Shown here: piece by piece, positions 17,202 through 28,385 of the stretch
Numbering within the stretch: position 1 is the first letter of the stretch
Layout of the letters: the number at the start of each line of letters is the position of its first letter
Source of the DNA: Pseudomonas fluvialis
GTDB taxonomy: Bacteria > Pseudomonadota > Gammaproteobacteria > Pseudomonadales > Pseudomonadaceae
Length of the DNA: 64,000 nucleotides
Assembly (NCBI RefSeq): GCF_014207935.1
Contig: NZ_JACHLL010000003.1
Location: 322,265 to 386,264, forward strand
Direction: 5' to 3'
Made by a program: the position numbers and the translations under genes
The notes under the pieces: model-generated
The model's database searches: none
What the model saw: only the letters and a program-made list of their open reading frames with translations
Told to the model about the DNA's origin: nothing

Positions 17202-18683
17202 TCAGGCGATCTCGCCTAGGAGTTTCTCCCACTCCTTGGTTTCCTTCTTCGACACACCACCGAGCAGCTCGACGGCCTGACGCAGACGGAAGCGCGACAG
17301 ATCCGGACCAAGGATTTCCATAGCGTCGAGTACCGATACGGAGCTGGCCTGACCACTGATGGCCGGGAAGATCAGCGGCATCAGGTCACGCAGCTTGAGC
17401 TGCTGATGCTCGGCCACCTTCTGGATGATCGCGGTGATGTTGTCCTTGTTCCACTGACGCAGGGTTTCGAGCTTCCACAGGATCAGTTGCAGAACCAGAC
17501 GTACCTGATCGGGCGACAATTTCTTGTGCTCGAACAGCTTGGCATCCGGGGCCACGCCGCCGCTGAAGAAGAAGCCGGCCAGAGGAGCGATCTGGCTGAA
17601 GGTTTCCACGCGCCCCTGCACATGCGGGGCAATCTGCATCAGGTACTGCGGGTTGAACGCCCACTTCTGAACCTCGGCGGCAAAGCGCTCGACCGGCAGT
17701 TCGCGCAGCCACTGGCCGTTGAGCCAGGAGAGTTTCTCCAGATCGAAGATCGGCCCGCCGAGGGAAATGCGGTTGAGGTCGAAGTGCTCGATCATCTCGG
17801 CCAGCGAGAACTTCTCGCGCTCGTCCGGCATCGACCAGCCCATGCGCCCCAGGTAGTTGAGCATGGCCTCCGGCAGGTAGCCCATGCGCTCGTAGAAGGT
17901 GATGCTGGTCGGGTTCTTGCGCTTGGACAGCTTGCTCTTGTCCGGGTTGCGCAGCAGCGGCATGTAGCACAGTGCCGGCTGCTCCCAGCCGAAGTATTCG
18001 TACAGCTTGATCAGCTTGGGCGCCGACGGCAGCCATTCCTCGCCGCGCAGCACATGGGTGATGCCCATCAGGTGATCGTCGACCACGTTGGCCAGGAAGT
18101 AGGTGGGCAGGCCGTCGGCCTTCATCAGCACCTGCATGTCCATGCGGTCCCACGGAATCTCGACGTTGCCGCGCAGCATGTCCGGCACGCTGCAGATGCC
18201 TTCGCTCGGCACCTTCATGCGCACCACATGGGACTCGCCAGCCGCAATCCGGCGCTGCGCTTCGGCCGGGTCCAGATGCATGCAATGGCCGTCGTAACGC
18301 GGCGTTTCCTTGTTGGCCATCTGCTGGGCGCGCACTTCATCCAGACGCTCGGCGCTGCAGAAGCACGGGAAGGCATGGCCCTTGCTGACCAGCTCATCCG
18401 AGTATTGCTTGTAGATGGCGCCGCGCTCGCTCTGCCGGTAAGGGCCGTGCGGGCCACCGACATCCGGACCCTCGTCCCACTCGATACCCAGCCAGCGCAG
18501 GGCATCGAAGATCTGCTGTTCGGATTCGCGGGTGGAACGCACCTGATCGGTATCTTCGATACGCAGGATGAACTGGCCGCCATGCTGACGGGCGAAGCAC
18601 AGGTTGAACAGGGCGATATAGGCAGTGCCTACGTGCGGGTCACCGGTAGGCGACGGCGCAATGCGGGTACGGACGGTGGTCAT
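17202..18683 (-). CDS. gltX: Glutamyl-tRNA synthetase
   Basis: Charges tRNA-Glu, two copies of which lie just downstream. The 493-aa class I synthetase has the HIGH-type motif in [18 protein letters not shown] and the KMSKS-type motif KLSKRKN. Zinc-region cysteines (CFCSAERL and a later CMHL) and the helical C-terminal anticodon-binding region are present. A GC-rich hairpin (17170-17192) follows the stop but lacks a clear T-run. Confidence 0.97.
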   Translation of the reverse strand: MTTVRTRIAPSPTGDPHVGTAYIALFNLCFARQHGGQFILRIEDTDQVRSTRESEQQIFDALRWLGIEWDEGPDVGGPHGPYRQSERGAIYKQYSDELVSKGHAFPCFCSAERLDEVRAQQMANKETPRYDGHCMHLDPAEAQRRIAAGESHVVRMKVPSEGICSVPDMLRGNVEIPWDRMDMQVLMKADGLPTYFLANVVDDHLMGITHVLRGEEWLPSAPKLIKLYEYFGWEQPALCYMPLLRNPDKSKLSKRKNPTSITFYERMGYLPEAMLNYLGRMGWSMPDEREKFSLAEMIEHFDLNRISLGGPIFDLEKLSWLNGQWLRELPVERFAAEVQKWAFNPQYLMQIAPHVQGRVETFSQIAPLAGFFFSGGVAPDAKLFEHKKLSPDQVRLVLQLILWKLETLRQWNKDNITAIIQKVAEHQQLKLRDLMPLIFPAISGQASSVSVLDAMEILGPDLSRFRLRQAVELLGGVSKKETKEWEKLLGEIA

Positions 18684-18722
18684 GGAGGCTCTCTAATGAC
18701 GGGCTGCGAGCCGCAGCAGGAA

Positions 18723-19643
18723 TCAAAGGTGCGATGTTAACAGGCCGGGCCCTGCCGGCTCCAGCAACCGCCCGCCGTATGACGGCAGGCTGGCCATGAG
18801 GAAGTCGAGAAAGGTCTTGACCTTGGTCGCCTGAAAACGCCGCGAGGGGTACACCGCATAGATCTCTCCCACCGGCAGACGGGCCTGCTCCAGCACCTCG
18901 ACCAGACGCCCGCTGGCCAGCGCCTCGCCGCAGATCATCACCGGCAGGCAACCAATACCCGCCCCGGCCAGCAGGGCCTCGCGCAGGAAGGTGATGTTGT
19001 TGCACACCAGGGCTTGCTGGCAGCTGACCTGCGCCTCCAGCAGCGGCCAGTAGCGGCCGGTATCGTGGCTCTGCACCACGGCGCGGTGGCTGGCCAGATC
19101 ACCGATTACCCGCGGCATGCCCTGCCGCGCCAGGTAGTCCGGGCTGGCAAACAGGCCACGCCGGCTCTCGAACAATTTGCGCGCAATCAGCGTGGAGTCC
19201 TGCGGCACGCCCACGCGAATGGCGATATCGACCCCCTCCTCCAGCGGATCGACCAGGCGCGAGGTCAGCTCCACCTCGGCGGTGATCTGCGGATACTCAC
19301 GCATAAAGGCGCCCAGCAAGCCGCCCAGAAACAGCTGGCCGAACTCGATCGGCGCGGTGATCCGCAGCAGCCCGGCCGGTGCCTGCTGCAACTGCATCAC
19401 CGCCTGCTCGGCCTCGGCGAAGTCGAGCATGATCTGCCGGCAGCGCTCGTAGTAGGCCTGCCCCACCTCGGTCAGGCGCAGCTTGCGCGTGGTGCGGTTG
19501 AGCAGCCGCACACCGAGGCGCTCCTCCAGCTGGGCAATGCGCCGGCTGACCGTGGACTTCTGCATGCCCAGACCGGCCGCCGCCAGGGTAAAGCTGTGGC
19601 ACTCCACGACCCGCGTGAAGATCAAGGCATCATCCAGCCCCAT
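18723..19643 (-). CDS. LysR-family regulator, divergent to the efflux pair
   Basis: 306 aa. The N-terminal winged helix (MGLDDALIFTRVVECHSFTLAAAGLGMQ to RRIAQLEERLGVRLLNRTTR) and the periplasmic-binding-like effector domain place it in the CrgA/AaeR-like LysR subgroup. It is transcribed away from the membrane fusion/MFS pair at 19747-22343, the usual arrangement for a LysR regulator and its target. Confidence 0.92.
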   Translation of the reverse strand: MGLDDALIFTRVVECHSFTLAAAGLGMQKSTVSRRIAQLEERLGVRLLNRTTRKLRLTEVGQAYYERCRQIMLDFAEAEQAVMQLQQAPAGLLRITAPIEFGQLFLGGLLGAFMREYPQITAEVELTSRLVDPLEEGVDIAIRVGVPQDSTLIARKLFESRRGLFASPDYLARQGMPRVIGDLASHRAVVQSHDTGRYWPLLEAQVSCQQALVCNNITFLREALLAGAGIGCLPVMICGEALASGRLVEVLEQARLPVGEIYAVYPSRRFQATKVKTFLDFLMASLPSYGGRLLEPAGPGLLTSHL

Positions 19644-19680
19644 GACTGTTCCTTAATCGCAACAAAGTGTCCGAAGCATA

Positions 19681-19711
19681 CTAGCTGTTGAGCCTGATCG
19701 AACACTGCTAG
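19681..19711. promoter_or_regulatory. Candidate LysR binding dyad
   Basis: The imperfect inverted repeat CTAGC-TGTT / AACA-CT-GCTAG lies in the intergenic region between the LysR gene and the efflux operon. Position suits a LysR operator; no binding evidence. Confidence 0.45.
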
Positions 19712-19746
19712 ATTGCCGAACCTGTCCATGCTGTCCGGATTTCCCC

Positions 19747-20784
19747 ATGCCCGCGCAATTGCAACGTCGTCTGTCCCTGTTCCTGATTGTCGTCGCGCTG
19801 ATCGCCGCCGCCCTGTTTGGTCACTGGCTGCTGGTCGGCCGTCACCATGTGGAAACCGACAACGCCTACGTGCAGGGCGAGATCACCCGCCTCTCCAGCC
19901 AGCTGCCGGCACGCATCGACGAGGTGCTGGTACAGGACAACCAGCATGTGGAGAAAGGCCAACTGCTGGTGCGCCTGGACAAGCGCGACTTCACCTTGGC
20001 CGTGGAACGGGCCCGGGCGGCCGTGGCCACCCGTGAAGCCGAACTGGCCCAGGCCAGGACCCGCCTGGAGCAGCAGGCCAGCCTGATCGCCGCCAAGCAG
20101 GCCGACGTAGCGGCCAGCCAGGCCACCCTGGGACGCACCCAGATCGACCTGTCCCGTGCCCAGGCCCTGCGCAAACCCGGTTTCATCTCCGAAGAGCGCG
20201 TCACCACCCTTTCCGCCGATGCCAACGTCGCCCGCTCGCAGATGAGTAAGGCCCAGGCCGACCTGCAGGCCCAGCGCATCCAGATCGACAGCCTGACCAC
20301 CGACATCCAGCGTCTGGAAGCCCTGCTGGCCAGCGCCCGCACCGATCTGCAACAAGCCGCGGTCAACCTGTCGCGCACCGACATTCACGCCCCGGTCGCC
20401 GGCCTGGTCGGCAACCGCGCCGCCCGCAGCGGCCAGTATGTGCAGGTGGGCTCGCACCTGCTGGCCCTGGTGCCGGACCATGCCATCTGGGTTCAGGCCA
20501 ACTTCAAGGAAACCCAGATCGGCCGCATGCAGCCGGGACAGAAGGCCGAACTGGTCTTCGACAGTTTCCCCGACCAGCCGATCGAAGGCCGCGTCGATAG
20601 TCTGTTCGCCGCTTCCGGCGCGCAGTTCAGCCTGCTGCCGCCGGACAACGCCACCGGCAACTTCACCAAGGTGGTCCAGCGTATCCCGGTCAAGCTGACC
20701 TTTGCCGCGGACAACCCGCTGGCCGGCAAGATCCGCCCGGGCATGTCGGTGGAAGTCGTCGTCGACCTCGATTCGGCTGAATAA
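19747..20784 (+). CDS. HlyD/EmrA-type membrane fusion protein
   Basis: Periplasmic adaptor of a drug efflux pump. One N-terminal transmembrane helix (LFLIVVALIAAALFGHWLLV) is followed by the biotinyl-lipoyl half GEITRLSSQLPARIDEVLV, a long Ala/Gln-rich coiled-coil hairpin (about residues 85-200), and a beta-barrel region with the second lipoyl half (APVAGLVGNRAARSGQYVQVG). Its 345 aa match EmrA-like proteins. Two bases separate it from the permease gene. No outer-membrane channel gene is adjacent, so a shared TolC-type partner is assumed. Confidence 0.92.
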   Translation: MPAQLQRRLSLFLIVVALIAAALFGHWLLVGRHHVETDNAYVQGEITRLSSQLPARIDEVLVQDNQHVEKGQLLVRLDKRDFTLAVERARAAVATREAELAQARTRLEQQASLIAAKQADVAASQATLGRTQIDLSRAQALRKPGFISEERVTTLSADANVARSQMSKAQADLQAQRIQIDSLTTDIQRLEALLASARTDLQQAAVNLSRTDIHAPVAGLVGNRAARSGQYVQVGSHLLALVPDHAIWVQANFKETQIGRMQPGQKAELVFDSFPDQPIEGRVDSLFAASGAQFSLLPPDNATGNFTKVVQRIPVKLTFAADNPLAGKIRPGMSVEVVVDLDSAE

Positions 20785-20786
20785 AC

Positions 20787-22343
20787 ATGGCCGGTGACCA
20801 GCTGATCCGCGCCACGGGCGAGCCCAGCCGGCGCGACTGGATCGCCGTGCTTTCGGCCATGCTTGGCGCCTTCATGGCCGTGCTGGACATCCAGATCACC
20901 AACTCCTCGCTGAAGGACATCCAGGGCGCGCTGTCGGCCACCCTGGAGGAAGGCTCGTGGATTTCCACGTCCTACCTGGTCGCCGAGATCATCATGATCC
21001 CGCTGACCGCCTGGCTGGTGCAGGTGCTCTCGGCCCGCCGTCTGGCGCTGTGGGTGTCACTGGGCTTTCTCGCCTCCTCCCTGCTCTGCTCGCTGGCCTG
21101 GAGTCTGGAGAGCATGATCGTGTTCCGCGCGATGCAGGGTTTCACCGGCGGCGCGCTGATCCCGCTGGCCTTCACCATGACCCTGATCAAGCTGCCGGAA
21201 CACCACCGCGCCAAGGGCATGGCGCTGTTCGCCATCACCGCCACCTTCGCCCCCTCCATAGGCCCGACACTGGGCGGCTGGCTGACGGAAAACTTCGGCT
21301 GGGAATACATCTTCTACATCAACGTGCCACCGGGCCTGTTGATGATCGCCGGGCTGATGTACGGCCTGGAGAAAAAGGCGCCGCACTGGGAGCTGCTGAA
21401 AAGCACCGATTACGCCGGCATCATCACCCTCGGTCTGGGTCTGGGCTGCCTGCAGGTGTTCCTCGAGGAAGGCCACCGCAAGGACTGGCTGGAATCGCAG
21501 TTGATCGTCGCCCTCGGCTCGATCGCGCTGGTCAGCCTGATCAGTTTCGTGATCATCCAGCTGTCCAAACCCAACCCGCTGATCAACCTGCACATCCTGC
21601 GCAACCGCAACTTCGGCTTTGCCAGCATCGGCAGCATTGGTCTGGGCATGGGCCTGTACGGTTCCATCTACGTGCTGCCGCTGTACCTGGCGCAGATCCA
21701 GGGCTACAACGCCCTGCAGATCGGCGAGGTGATCATGTGGATGGGCGTGCCGCAGCTGTTCCTGATTCCGCTGGTGCCCAAGCTGATGCAGTTCATCACG
21801 CCCAAGCGCCTGTGCGCCCTGGGCTTCGGCCTGTTCGGTGCCGCCAGCTTTCTGTCCGGCGCGCTCAATCTGGATTTCGCCGGCCCGCAGTTCAACCAGA
21901 TCCAGCTGCTGCGCGCCATGGGCCAGCCGCTGGTAATGGTCACCATCTCGCTGATCGCCACCGCCTACATCCTGCCTCAGGATGCCGGCTCGGCCTCCAG
22001 CCTGTTCAACATCCTGCGCAATCTGGGTGGCGCCATCGGCATTGCCCTGCTGGCCACCCTGCTGGATGAGCGGGCCAAGGTCTATTACGACTACCTGCGC
22101 GAAGCCGTGACCCCGGCCAACCCGCAGGTCGCCGAGCGCCTGGCCGAACTGGGCGCGCGTCTGGGCAGTGAGGGCGCGGCGCTGGGCAAACTCAGCGAGC
22201 AGGTGCACCAGCAGGCCGCCATCATGGCGTACAACGATGCCTTCCATGCCATCGGTATCGTCCTCGGCATCAGCATGCTCGCCGTGCTGCTGACCAAACC
22301 ACTGCCCGCCGGCATGGCCGGCACCGGTGGCAGCGCGCACTGA
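20787..22343 (+). CDS. DHA2-family MFS efflux permease (EmrB/QacA-like)
   Basis: 518-aa proton-driven drug exporter of the inner membrane with about 14 hydrophobic segments. Helix-1 motif MLGAFMAVLDIQITNSSLKDI, the motif-C stretch IGPTLGGWLTENFGWEYIFY and PQDAGSASSLFNILRNLGGA are typical of DHA2. It pairs with the adaptor gene just upstream and ends at a strong bidirectional hairpin. Confidence 0.93.
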   Translation: MAGDQLIRATGEPSRRDWIAVLSAMLGAFMAVLDIQITNSSLKDIQGALSATLEEGSWISTSYLVAEIIMIPLTAWLVQVLSARRLALWVSLGFLASSLLCSLAWSLESMIVFRAMQGFTGGALIPLAFTMTLIKLPEHHRAKGMALFAITATFAPSIGPTLGGWLTENFGWEYIFYINVPPGLLMIAGLMYGLEKKAPHWELLKSTDYAGIITLGLGLGCLQVFLEEGHRKDWLESQLIVALGSIALVSLISFVIIQLSKPNPLINLHILRNRNFGFASIGSIGLGMGLYGSIYVLPLYLAQIQGYNALQIGEVIMWMGVPQLFLIPLVPKLMQFITPKRLCALGFGLFGAASFLSGALNLDFAGPQFNQIQLLRAMGQPLVMVTISLIATAYILPQDAGSASSLFNILRNLGGAIGIALLATLLDERAKVYYDYLREAVTPANPQVAERLAELGARLGSEGAALGKLSEQVHQQAAIMAYNDAFHAIGIVLGISMLAVLLTKPLPAGMAGTGGSAH

Positions 22344-22358
22344 ACGCCAGCCACAAAA

Positions 22359-22382
22359 AAGGGCTGCCGTGGCAGCCCTTCT
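22359..22382. terminator. Bidirectional terminator between efflux operon and ttcA
   Basis: Ten-base arms AAGGGCTGCC/GGCAGCCCTT with a 2-base loop. An A-run precedes the stem on the plus strand, giving a U-run for minus-strand transcripts, and the convergent genes end on either side. Confidence 0.82.
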
Positions 22383-22399
22383 TCATGATTCTGTAGCGT

Positions 22400-23227
22400 T
22401 TACAGATTCATCACATCTACAAAACGCGGCGTGGCGCTGTCGTCGATTTTCAGGCTCTGGAAATCGAACAGGTTGCGGTCGGCCAGCTGCGACGGCACCA
22501 CGTTCTGCAGGGCGCGGAACATGATCTCGGTGCGACCCGGCGACTTGCGCTCCCACTCGTTGAGCATTTCCTTGACCACCTGGCGCTGCAGGTTTTCCTG
22601 CGAGCCGCACAGGTTGCACGGGATGATCGGGAATTCCTTGAGCTTGCTGTAGGCCTCGATATCCGCCTCGTTGCAGTAGGCCAGCGGGCGGATCACCACG
22701 TTGCGCCCGTCGTCGGACAACAGCTTGGGCGGCATGGCCTTCAGCGTGCCGCCATAGAACATGTTGAGGAAGAAGGTTTCCAGAATGTCGTCGCGGTGAT
22801 GCCCCAGCGCCATCTTGGTCGCGCCGATCTCGTCGGCGTAGGTGTACAGGGTGCCGCGGCGCAGGCGCGAGCACAGTGAACAGGTGGTCTTGCCTTCCGG
22901 GATCTTCTCCTTGACCACCGAGTAGGTGTCCTTCTCGATGATGTGGTACTGCACGCCGATGGACTCCAGGTACGCCGGCAGCACGTGCTCAGGGAAGCCC
23001 GGCTGCTTCTGGTCCATGTTCACCGCCACGATCTCGAACTTGATCGGCGCCACCTTCTGCAGATAGAGCAGGATATCCAGCAGGGTGTAACTGTCCTTGC
23101 CGCCGGACAGGCAAACCATCACCTTGTCGCCATCCTCGATCATGTTGAAGTCGGTAACGGCTTCGCCGACGAGACGGCGCAGGCGTTTCTGCAGCTTGTT
23201 CTGGTTGACCGAAAGGGTGCTGGGCAT
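22400..23227 (-). CDS. ttcA: tRNA 2-thiocytidine(32) synthetase TtcA
   Basis: ATP-dependent iron-sulfur enzyme thiolating cytidine 32 of tRNA. The PP-loop [10 protein letters not shown] and two CxxC motifs (CSLCSRL, CNLCGSQ) are present. The start at 23227 ([16 protein letters not shown]) is chosen because TtcA proteins begin this way; the upstream 16 codons to 23275 are not conserved-looking. 275 aa. Confidence 0.95.
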   Translation of the reverse strand: MPSTLSVNQNKLQKRLRRLVGEAVTDFNMIEDGDKVMVCLSGGKDSYTLLDILLYLQKVAPIKFEIVAVNMDQKQPGFPEHVLPAYLESIGVQYHIIEKDTYSVVKEKIPEGKTTCSLCSRLRRGTLYTYADEIGATKMALGHHRDDILETFFLNMFYGGTLKAMPPKLLSDDGRNVVIRPLAYCNEADIEAYSKLKEFPIIPCNLCGSQENLQRQVVKEMLNEWERKSPGRTEIMFRALQNVVPSQLADRNLFDFQSLKIDDSATPRFVDVMNL

Positions 23228-23316
23228 GGCGCGTGAAAACCTGGGGGAATGCGAAAAGGCGCGTATTTTACGCATAAAGCGCGACGCGCCCCAGCCCTTC
23301 CCGCTAGGCTGCGCGC

Positions 23317-23913
23317 ATGTCTACTGAATTTACCGGCGATCTGAGCCTGATCGAACAGGTCCGGCAGCTACTCGACGAGCATGCCGACGGCATCAGCGAA
23401 TACCAGCTGATCCAGACCCTCAAGGCCCGGCACAGCACCCATATCCCGCACCTGCAGCTGCATGAGCCGCTGGTGCTGTTCCGCACCCATTTCCTGCTGT
23501 TCAACGCGCTTTACCAGTTGCGCGATCAGCTCTGGGAAGCGCGCAGCGCTCATCTGGAAATCGCCCCGCTGTGCATCCGCCTGCTGCCCTACCAGGCCGG
23601 CGCCGAAGCGCTGGCCGAGCATGATCCGCTGCGCAGCTATTACCTGGACATGAGCCACCTGCGCGACACCAGCGAGCGAGACGTGGAAAAACTGCTCGCC
23701 AGCTTCTGGACACGCATTCACGGCGGCGAGGAGAAACAAGCCGCACTGGAACTGTTCGAGCTGGACCAGAGCCCGCAGCGCCTGACGCTTGCACTGATCA
23801 AGCAGCGCTACCGACAGCTGGTCAGCCAGCACCACCCGGATCGCGGCGGCAGCACCCAGCGCCTGCAGTCGATCAACCTGGCCATGGAAATACTGCAACG
23901 CTATTACAGCTGA
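23317..23913 (+). CDS. DnaJ-related protein with C-terminal J-domain
   Basis: 198 aa. The N-terminal two-thirds is a DNAJ-related domain ([19 protein letters not shown]...); the C-terminus is a short J-domain with the HPD motif ([11 protein letters not shown]) needed to stimulate Hsp70 ATPase. It is a probable co-chaperone; partners are not shown by context. Confidence 0.88.
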   Translation: MSTEFTGDLSLIEQVRQLLDEHADGISEYQLIQTLKARHSTHIPHLQLHEPLVLFRTHFLLFNALYQLRDQLWEARSAHLEIAPLCIRLLPYQAGAEALAEHDPLRSYYLDMSHLRDTSERDVEKLLASFWTRIHGGEEKQAALELFELDQSPQRLTLALIKQRYRQLVSQHHPDRGGSTQRLQSINLAMEILQRYYS

Positions 23914-24080
23914 CCTGCAGAGGCGAAATTACTCTAAAGCCACACCTCACGCGGCCTGCGGGGCTTTCCTATACTGCGACATAAGGTCGCGCCTTAGCGA
24001 CCGAGCACCAGGCGGCGCTGGTCCACGCGCCCCCGGCGCTTGGGTCAAGCGACCGATAAAATAATGAGGAGGTGTACAGC

Positions 24081-24680
24081 ATGATCCACCATGTCTGGGG
24101 GCTTTTCACCCATCCCGATGAAGAGTGGCAGGAGATCCGTGGCGAGGAAGAAAGCATCAGCCACATGTATCTCACCCACGTTCTGATTCTCGCTGCCATA
24201 CCCGTGATTTGCGCCTATTTCGGCACCACCCGAGTCGGCTGGGCCATTGGCGACGGGGCGCCCGTGATGCTCACCGAAGCCAGTGCGCTACAGATGACCA
24301 TCCTCTCCTATATCGCCATGTTGGGCGGCGTAGCAGTGATGGGCGCCTTCGTGCACTGGATGGCGCGCACCTATGACGCCAACCCGAGCATGGCGCAAAG
24401 CGTGGTGTTCGCCGCCTACTGCGCCACCCCGCTGTTCGTCGCTGGTGTCGCCGCCCTCTATCCCAGCCTGTGGCTGGCGATGATCGTCGGCACCGCGGCC
24501 ATCTGCTACACGGTGTACCTGCTCTATGTCGGTATTCCGACCTTCATGAACATTCCCAAGGACGAAGGCTTCCTGTTCTCCAGTTCCGTGCTGGCCGTCG
24601 GCCTGGTGGTACTGGTCGCCATGATTGCCGCGTCGGTGATCCTATGGGGCTTTGGCGTAGGCCCCGTCTACACCAACTGA
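24081..24680 (+). CDS. Yip1-domain inner-membrane protein
   Basis: 199 aa with about five hydrophobic helices after a short cytoplasmic segment (HHVWGLFTHPDEEWQEI). This opening and the helix pattern match Pseudomonas YIP1-family proteins of unknown role. The start at 24081 is favoured over a GTG at 24072 because GAGGAGGT (24066-24073) is optimally placed for it. Upstream, 23914-24080 holds an AAGGTCGC/GCGACC inverted repeat and the presumed promoter. Confidence 0.85.
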   Translation: MIHHVWGLFTHPDEEWQEIRGEEESISHMYLTHVLILAAIPVICAYFGTTRVGWAIGDGAPVMLTEASALQMTILSYIAMLGGVAVMGAFVHWMARTYDANPSMAQSVVFAAYCATPLFVAGVAALYPSLWLAMIVGTAAICYTVYLLYVGIPTFMNIPKDEGFLFSSSVLAVGLVVLVAMIAASVILWGFGVGPVYTN

Positions 24681-24700
24681 CCGAGTCGGTTGCTACGCCA

Positions 24701-24730
24701 ACGAAACCGCCTGCGGGCGGTTTCGTCGTT
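24701..24730 (+). terminator. Terminator after the Yip1 gene
   Basis: ACGAAACCGCC and GGCGGTTTCGT form an 11-base stem with a short TGCG loop, followed by CGTTT. It lies 20 bases past the stop codon. Confidence 0.75.
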
Positions 24731-24771
24731 TCGGCAGGACGGGTACGCACGGCCTTGGGCATAATGCCGGC

Positions 24772-25269
24772 ATGCCAGATCACCTCAGACAACGGGTGGA
24801 AACCTGCTATCAGCAGGCCGAAGCCTTCTTCCAGCACCGTTTCCCGCGCCCGGAAATCAGCTTCCGGCTGCGCGGACAGAAAGCCGGCGTGGCGCACCTG
24901 ACGGAAAACAAGCTGCGCTTCAATCCGCAGCTGTACCAGGCCAACCGGGAAGACTTCCTGCGCCAGACCGTCGCCCATGAAGTGGCCCACCTGATCGCCC
25001 ACCAGATGTTCGGCCCACGCATTGCCCCCCATGGTGAGGAGTGGCAGCTGATCATGCGCGGGGTCTACGAACTGCCGCCGAATCGCTGCCACAGCTACGA
25101 GGTGCAGCGCCGCATGCAGACCCGCTACATCTACCGCTGCGCCTGCAGCGAAGGCGGCGAGTTCCCCTTCTCCAGTCAGCGCCACCGCCTGGTGGCGCAA
25201 GGCCGGCGCTACTTCTGCCGGCGCTGCAAGGTCACCCTGAGTTTTACCGGCGAGCAGCGCAAGGAATAA
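24772..25269 (+). CDS. SprT-family zinc metalloprotein
   Basis: 165 aa. The HEVAH zinc-protease motif (TVAHEVAHLIAHQMFG, residues 67-82) and a C-terminal zinc ribbon (YRCACSEG ... YFCRRCKVTL) match SprT proteins, related to eukaryotic Spartan proteases. The cellular target in bacteria is uncertain. Confidence 0.9.
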   Translation: MPDHLRQRVETCYQQAEAFFQHRFPRPEISFRLRGQKAGVAHLTENKLRFNPQLYQANREDFLRQTVAHEVAHLIAHQMFGPRIAPHGEEWQLIMRGVYELPPNRCHSYEVQRRMQTRYIYRCACSEGGEFPFSSQRHRLVAQGRRYFCRRCKVTLSFTGEQRKE

Positions 25270-25278
25270 CCCGGCGTC

Positions 25279-25419
25279 AGAGCCTGTTTACGATCTTCTG
25301 GATTAGAGCCAGACAAGGCAAAAACGGTCGAGGAAGCGCAGTTTACGAGTGGTAAATGAGCATTCCGAGATCGTTTTTAACGCTGTATGGCCGACAGCCA
25401 GGAGATCGTAAACAGGTTC

Positions 25420-25420
<1 letters not shown>
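25279..25420. repeat. Foldback (MITE-like) element, copy 1
   Basis: 142 bp. Outer inverted repeats of about 22 bases with 2 mismatches (AGAGCCTGTTTACGATCT at the left, complement at the right) enclose a second inverted repeat (AAAAACGGTC/GATCGTTTTT). A central segment, GAGGAAGCG...TTTACGA...GGTAAATGAGCATTCCGA, is shared with 50619-50762. The right end overlaps the first base of the minus-strand CoA-transferase stop codon. No coding capacity. Confidence 0.8.
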
Positions 25421-26601
<1,181 letters not shown>

Positions 26602-26675
26602 AGCGGCTCCTCAATACAGTTCAACGTGCGGCGCGGAGCAGGCCCGCGCCGGCATCCTTATCATTCCCAAAAGCA

Positions 26676-28313
26676 TCATTCCCACAGCAGCGGCTGGTGC
26701 GCCGGCAGCCGCTCGATAAGATCGACATAGCGCGCTTCCAGCACATTGCGGCGAATCTTCATGGTCGGCGTCATGCAGCCGTTGTCCACCGTCCAGGGTT
26801 CGCGCACCAGCACGAAATGACTGACCCGCTCGTGCGGCTCCAGATGGCTATTGAGCACGGCCAGATGCGTCTGCAGATCGGCCGCCACCTGCTCCCGGGA
26901 CTGCTGACGCGCCGCCGGCGAAAGTTCGATCAGCGCCAGCGGCTGGTCGAGGTTGCTGCCCATCAGGCAGACCTGCTCGACCCACTGGCACTTGGCGATC
27001 TCGCCCTCGATGGGCGCCGGCGCCACATACTTGCCCTTGCTGGTCTTGAAGATGTCCTTGACCCGCCCGGTGATGCGCAGGTAACCGTCGCCATCCACCG
27101 CGCCCTTGTCGCCGGTGTGCAGCCAGCCATCGCGCAGCGCCTCGGCGGTCTTCTCCGGATCGCGGTAATAGCCCTGCATCAGGGTCTGGCTGCGAAAGAG
27201 GATCTCGCCGTCCTCGGCGATGCGCAGCTCGAGGTTCGGCATCGGCCGACCGACGCTGCCGAAGCGCACCTGCCCCGGCCGATTGAAGCAGCCATAGGCG
27301 AAGTGCTCGGTCATGCCATAGCCCTCGCAGACGGTCAGGCCGATGCGCCGGTACCACTCCAGCAGCCCGGTGGAGATGGCCGCCGCACCGGACACCAGGA
27401 TGCGCGCGCGATCCAGCCCCAGCCCAGCTCGGATCTTGCGCGCCACCAGCCGGCCGAGCAGCGGGATGCGCAGCAGGCGATCCAGCCTGGCCTGCGGCAG
27501 CTTCTCCAGCACACCCAGCTGGAAGCGCGTCCACAGGCGCGGCACCGAGAAGAACACTGTCGGCCGGACATGCCGCAGGTCGCTGGCAAAGGTCTCCAGC
27601 GACTCGACGAAGGCCGTCGGCGCGCCGCTGTACAGGCTGTTGAACTGCACCAGAAAGCGCTCGGCGGCATGCGACAACGGCAGGTAGGAGAAGAACTGGT
27701 CACGCGGTCCGATCCCCAGCTCGCTGGTGGCCCAGGCCGCCGAACGGGCCATGGCGCCAGCCGAGAGCATCACGCCCTTGGGCGCGCCGGTGGTGCCGGA
27801 GGTGTAGAGGATCGACAGCAGCTCTTCGGCCTGCTGCTCGCGGGTGCCGGCCAACGGTTCGTGACGGGCCAGCAGGCTGTGCCAGTCGTGCGCCGTGGGC
27901 ATGGTCGGATAGGGCATGGCGATGCGCGTGATGTGCGGCGCGATCCCGGTGGCGAGCTTGTCCGGCTCGTCCAGCTTGCCGACCAGGATCACCTTGCAGT
28001 CGGCATGCTCCAGCACATAGGCGATCTGCTCGGGCGCCTGCAGCGGATAGAGCGGCACGCTGGTCAGCCCGGCCATTTGCAGGGCGATATCGCTGATGAA
28101 CCATTCGGCGCAGTTCTTCGCCAGCAGCGCCACCCGGTCTCCAGGCGCACAGCCCAGCGCCAGCAAAGCGCTGGCCAGGCGGCGGGCCTGATCGTCGACC
28201 TGACGCCAGGTGAAGTCGTGCCACACACCCGCCACCGGCTGGCGCAGCCAGACGGCATCGGGCTGCTGCTCAAGCCAGTGATTGAAACGTTGCAAAGGCA
28301 GTTGATCGGTCAT
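26676..28313 (-). CDS. AMP-binding long-chain acyl-CoA synthetase
   Basis: 545 aa. The P-loop-like YTSGTTGAPKGVML motif, the YGMTEH motif, the TGDKGAVDGDGYLRITGRVKD hinge and the C-terminal catalytic lysine region (NGCMTPTMKIRRN) identify an adenylate-forming acyl-CoA ligase of the FadD15-like group. It activates a fatty or related acid with ATP and CoA at the cytoplasmic side. It lies between the acyl-CoA dehydrogenase (73 bases) and the CoA-transferase (75 bases) on the same strand. Confidence 0.92.
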   Translation of the reverse strand: MTDQLPLQRFNHWLEQQPDAVWLRQPVAGVWHDFTWRQVDDQARRLASALLALGCAPGDRVALLAKNCAEWFISDIALQMAGLTSVPLYPLQAPEQIAYVLEHADCKVILVGKLDEPDKLATGIAPHITRIAMPYPTMPTAHDWHSLLARHEPLAGTREQQAEELLSILYTSGTTGAPKGVMLSAGAMARSAAWATSELGIGPRDQFFSYLPLSHAAERFLVQFNSLYSGAPTAFVESLETFASDLRHVRPTVFFSVPRLWTRFQLGVLEKLPQARLDRLLRIPLLGRLVARKIRAGLGLDRARILVSGAAAISTGLLEWYRRIGLTVCEGYGMTEHFAYGCFNRPGQVRFGSVGRPMPNLELRIAEDGEILFRSQTLMQGYYRDPEKTAEALRDGWLHTGDKGAVDGDGYLRITGRVKDIFKTSKGKYVAPAPIEGEIAKCQWVEQVCLMGSNLDQPLALIELSPAARQQSREQVAADLQTHLAVLNSHLEPHERVSHFVLVREPWTVDNGCMTPTMKIRRNVLEARYVDLIERLPAHQPLLWE

Positions 28314-28385
28314 CGCGGCGCTCTTCTTGTTATTGGGCCTGGCGCGCCACGGTCAGGCCGTGGCGGCCGCTTCGAGCTTAACGGC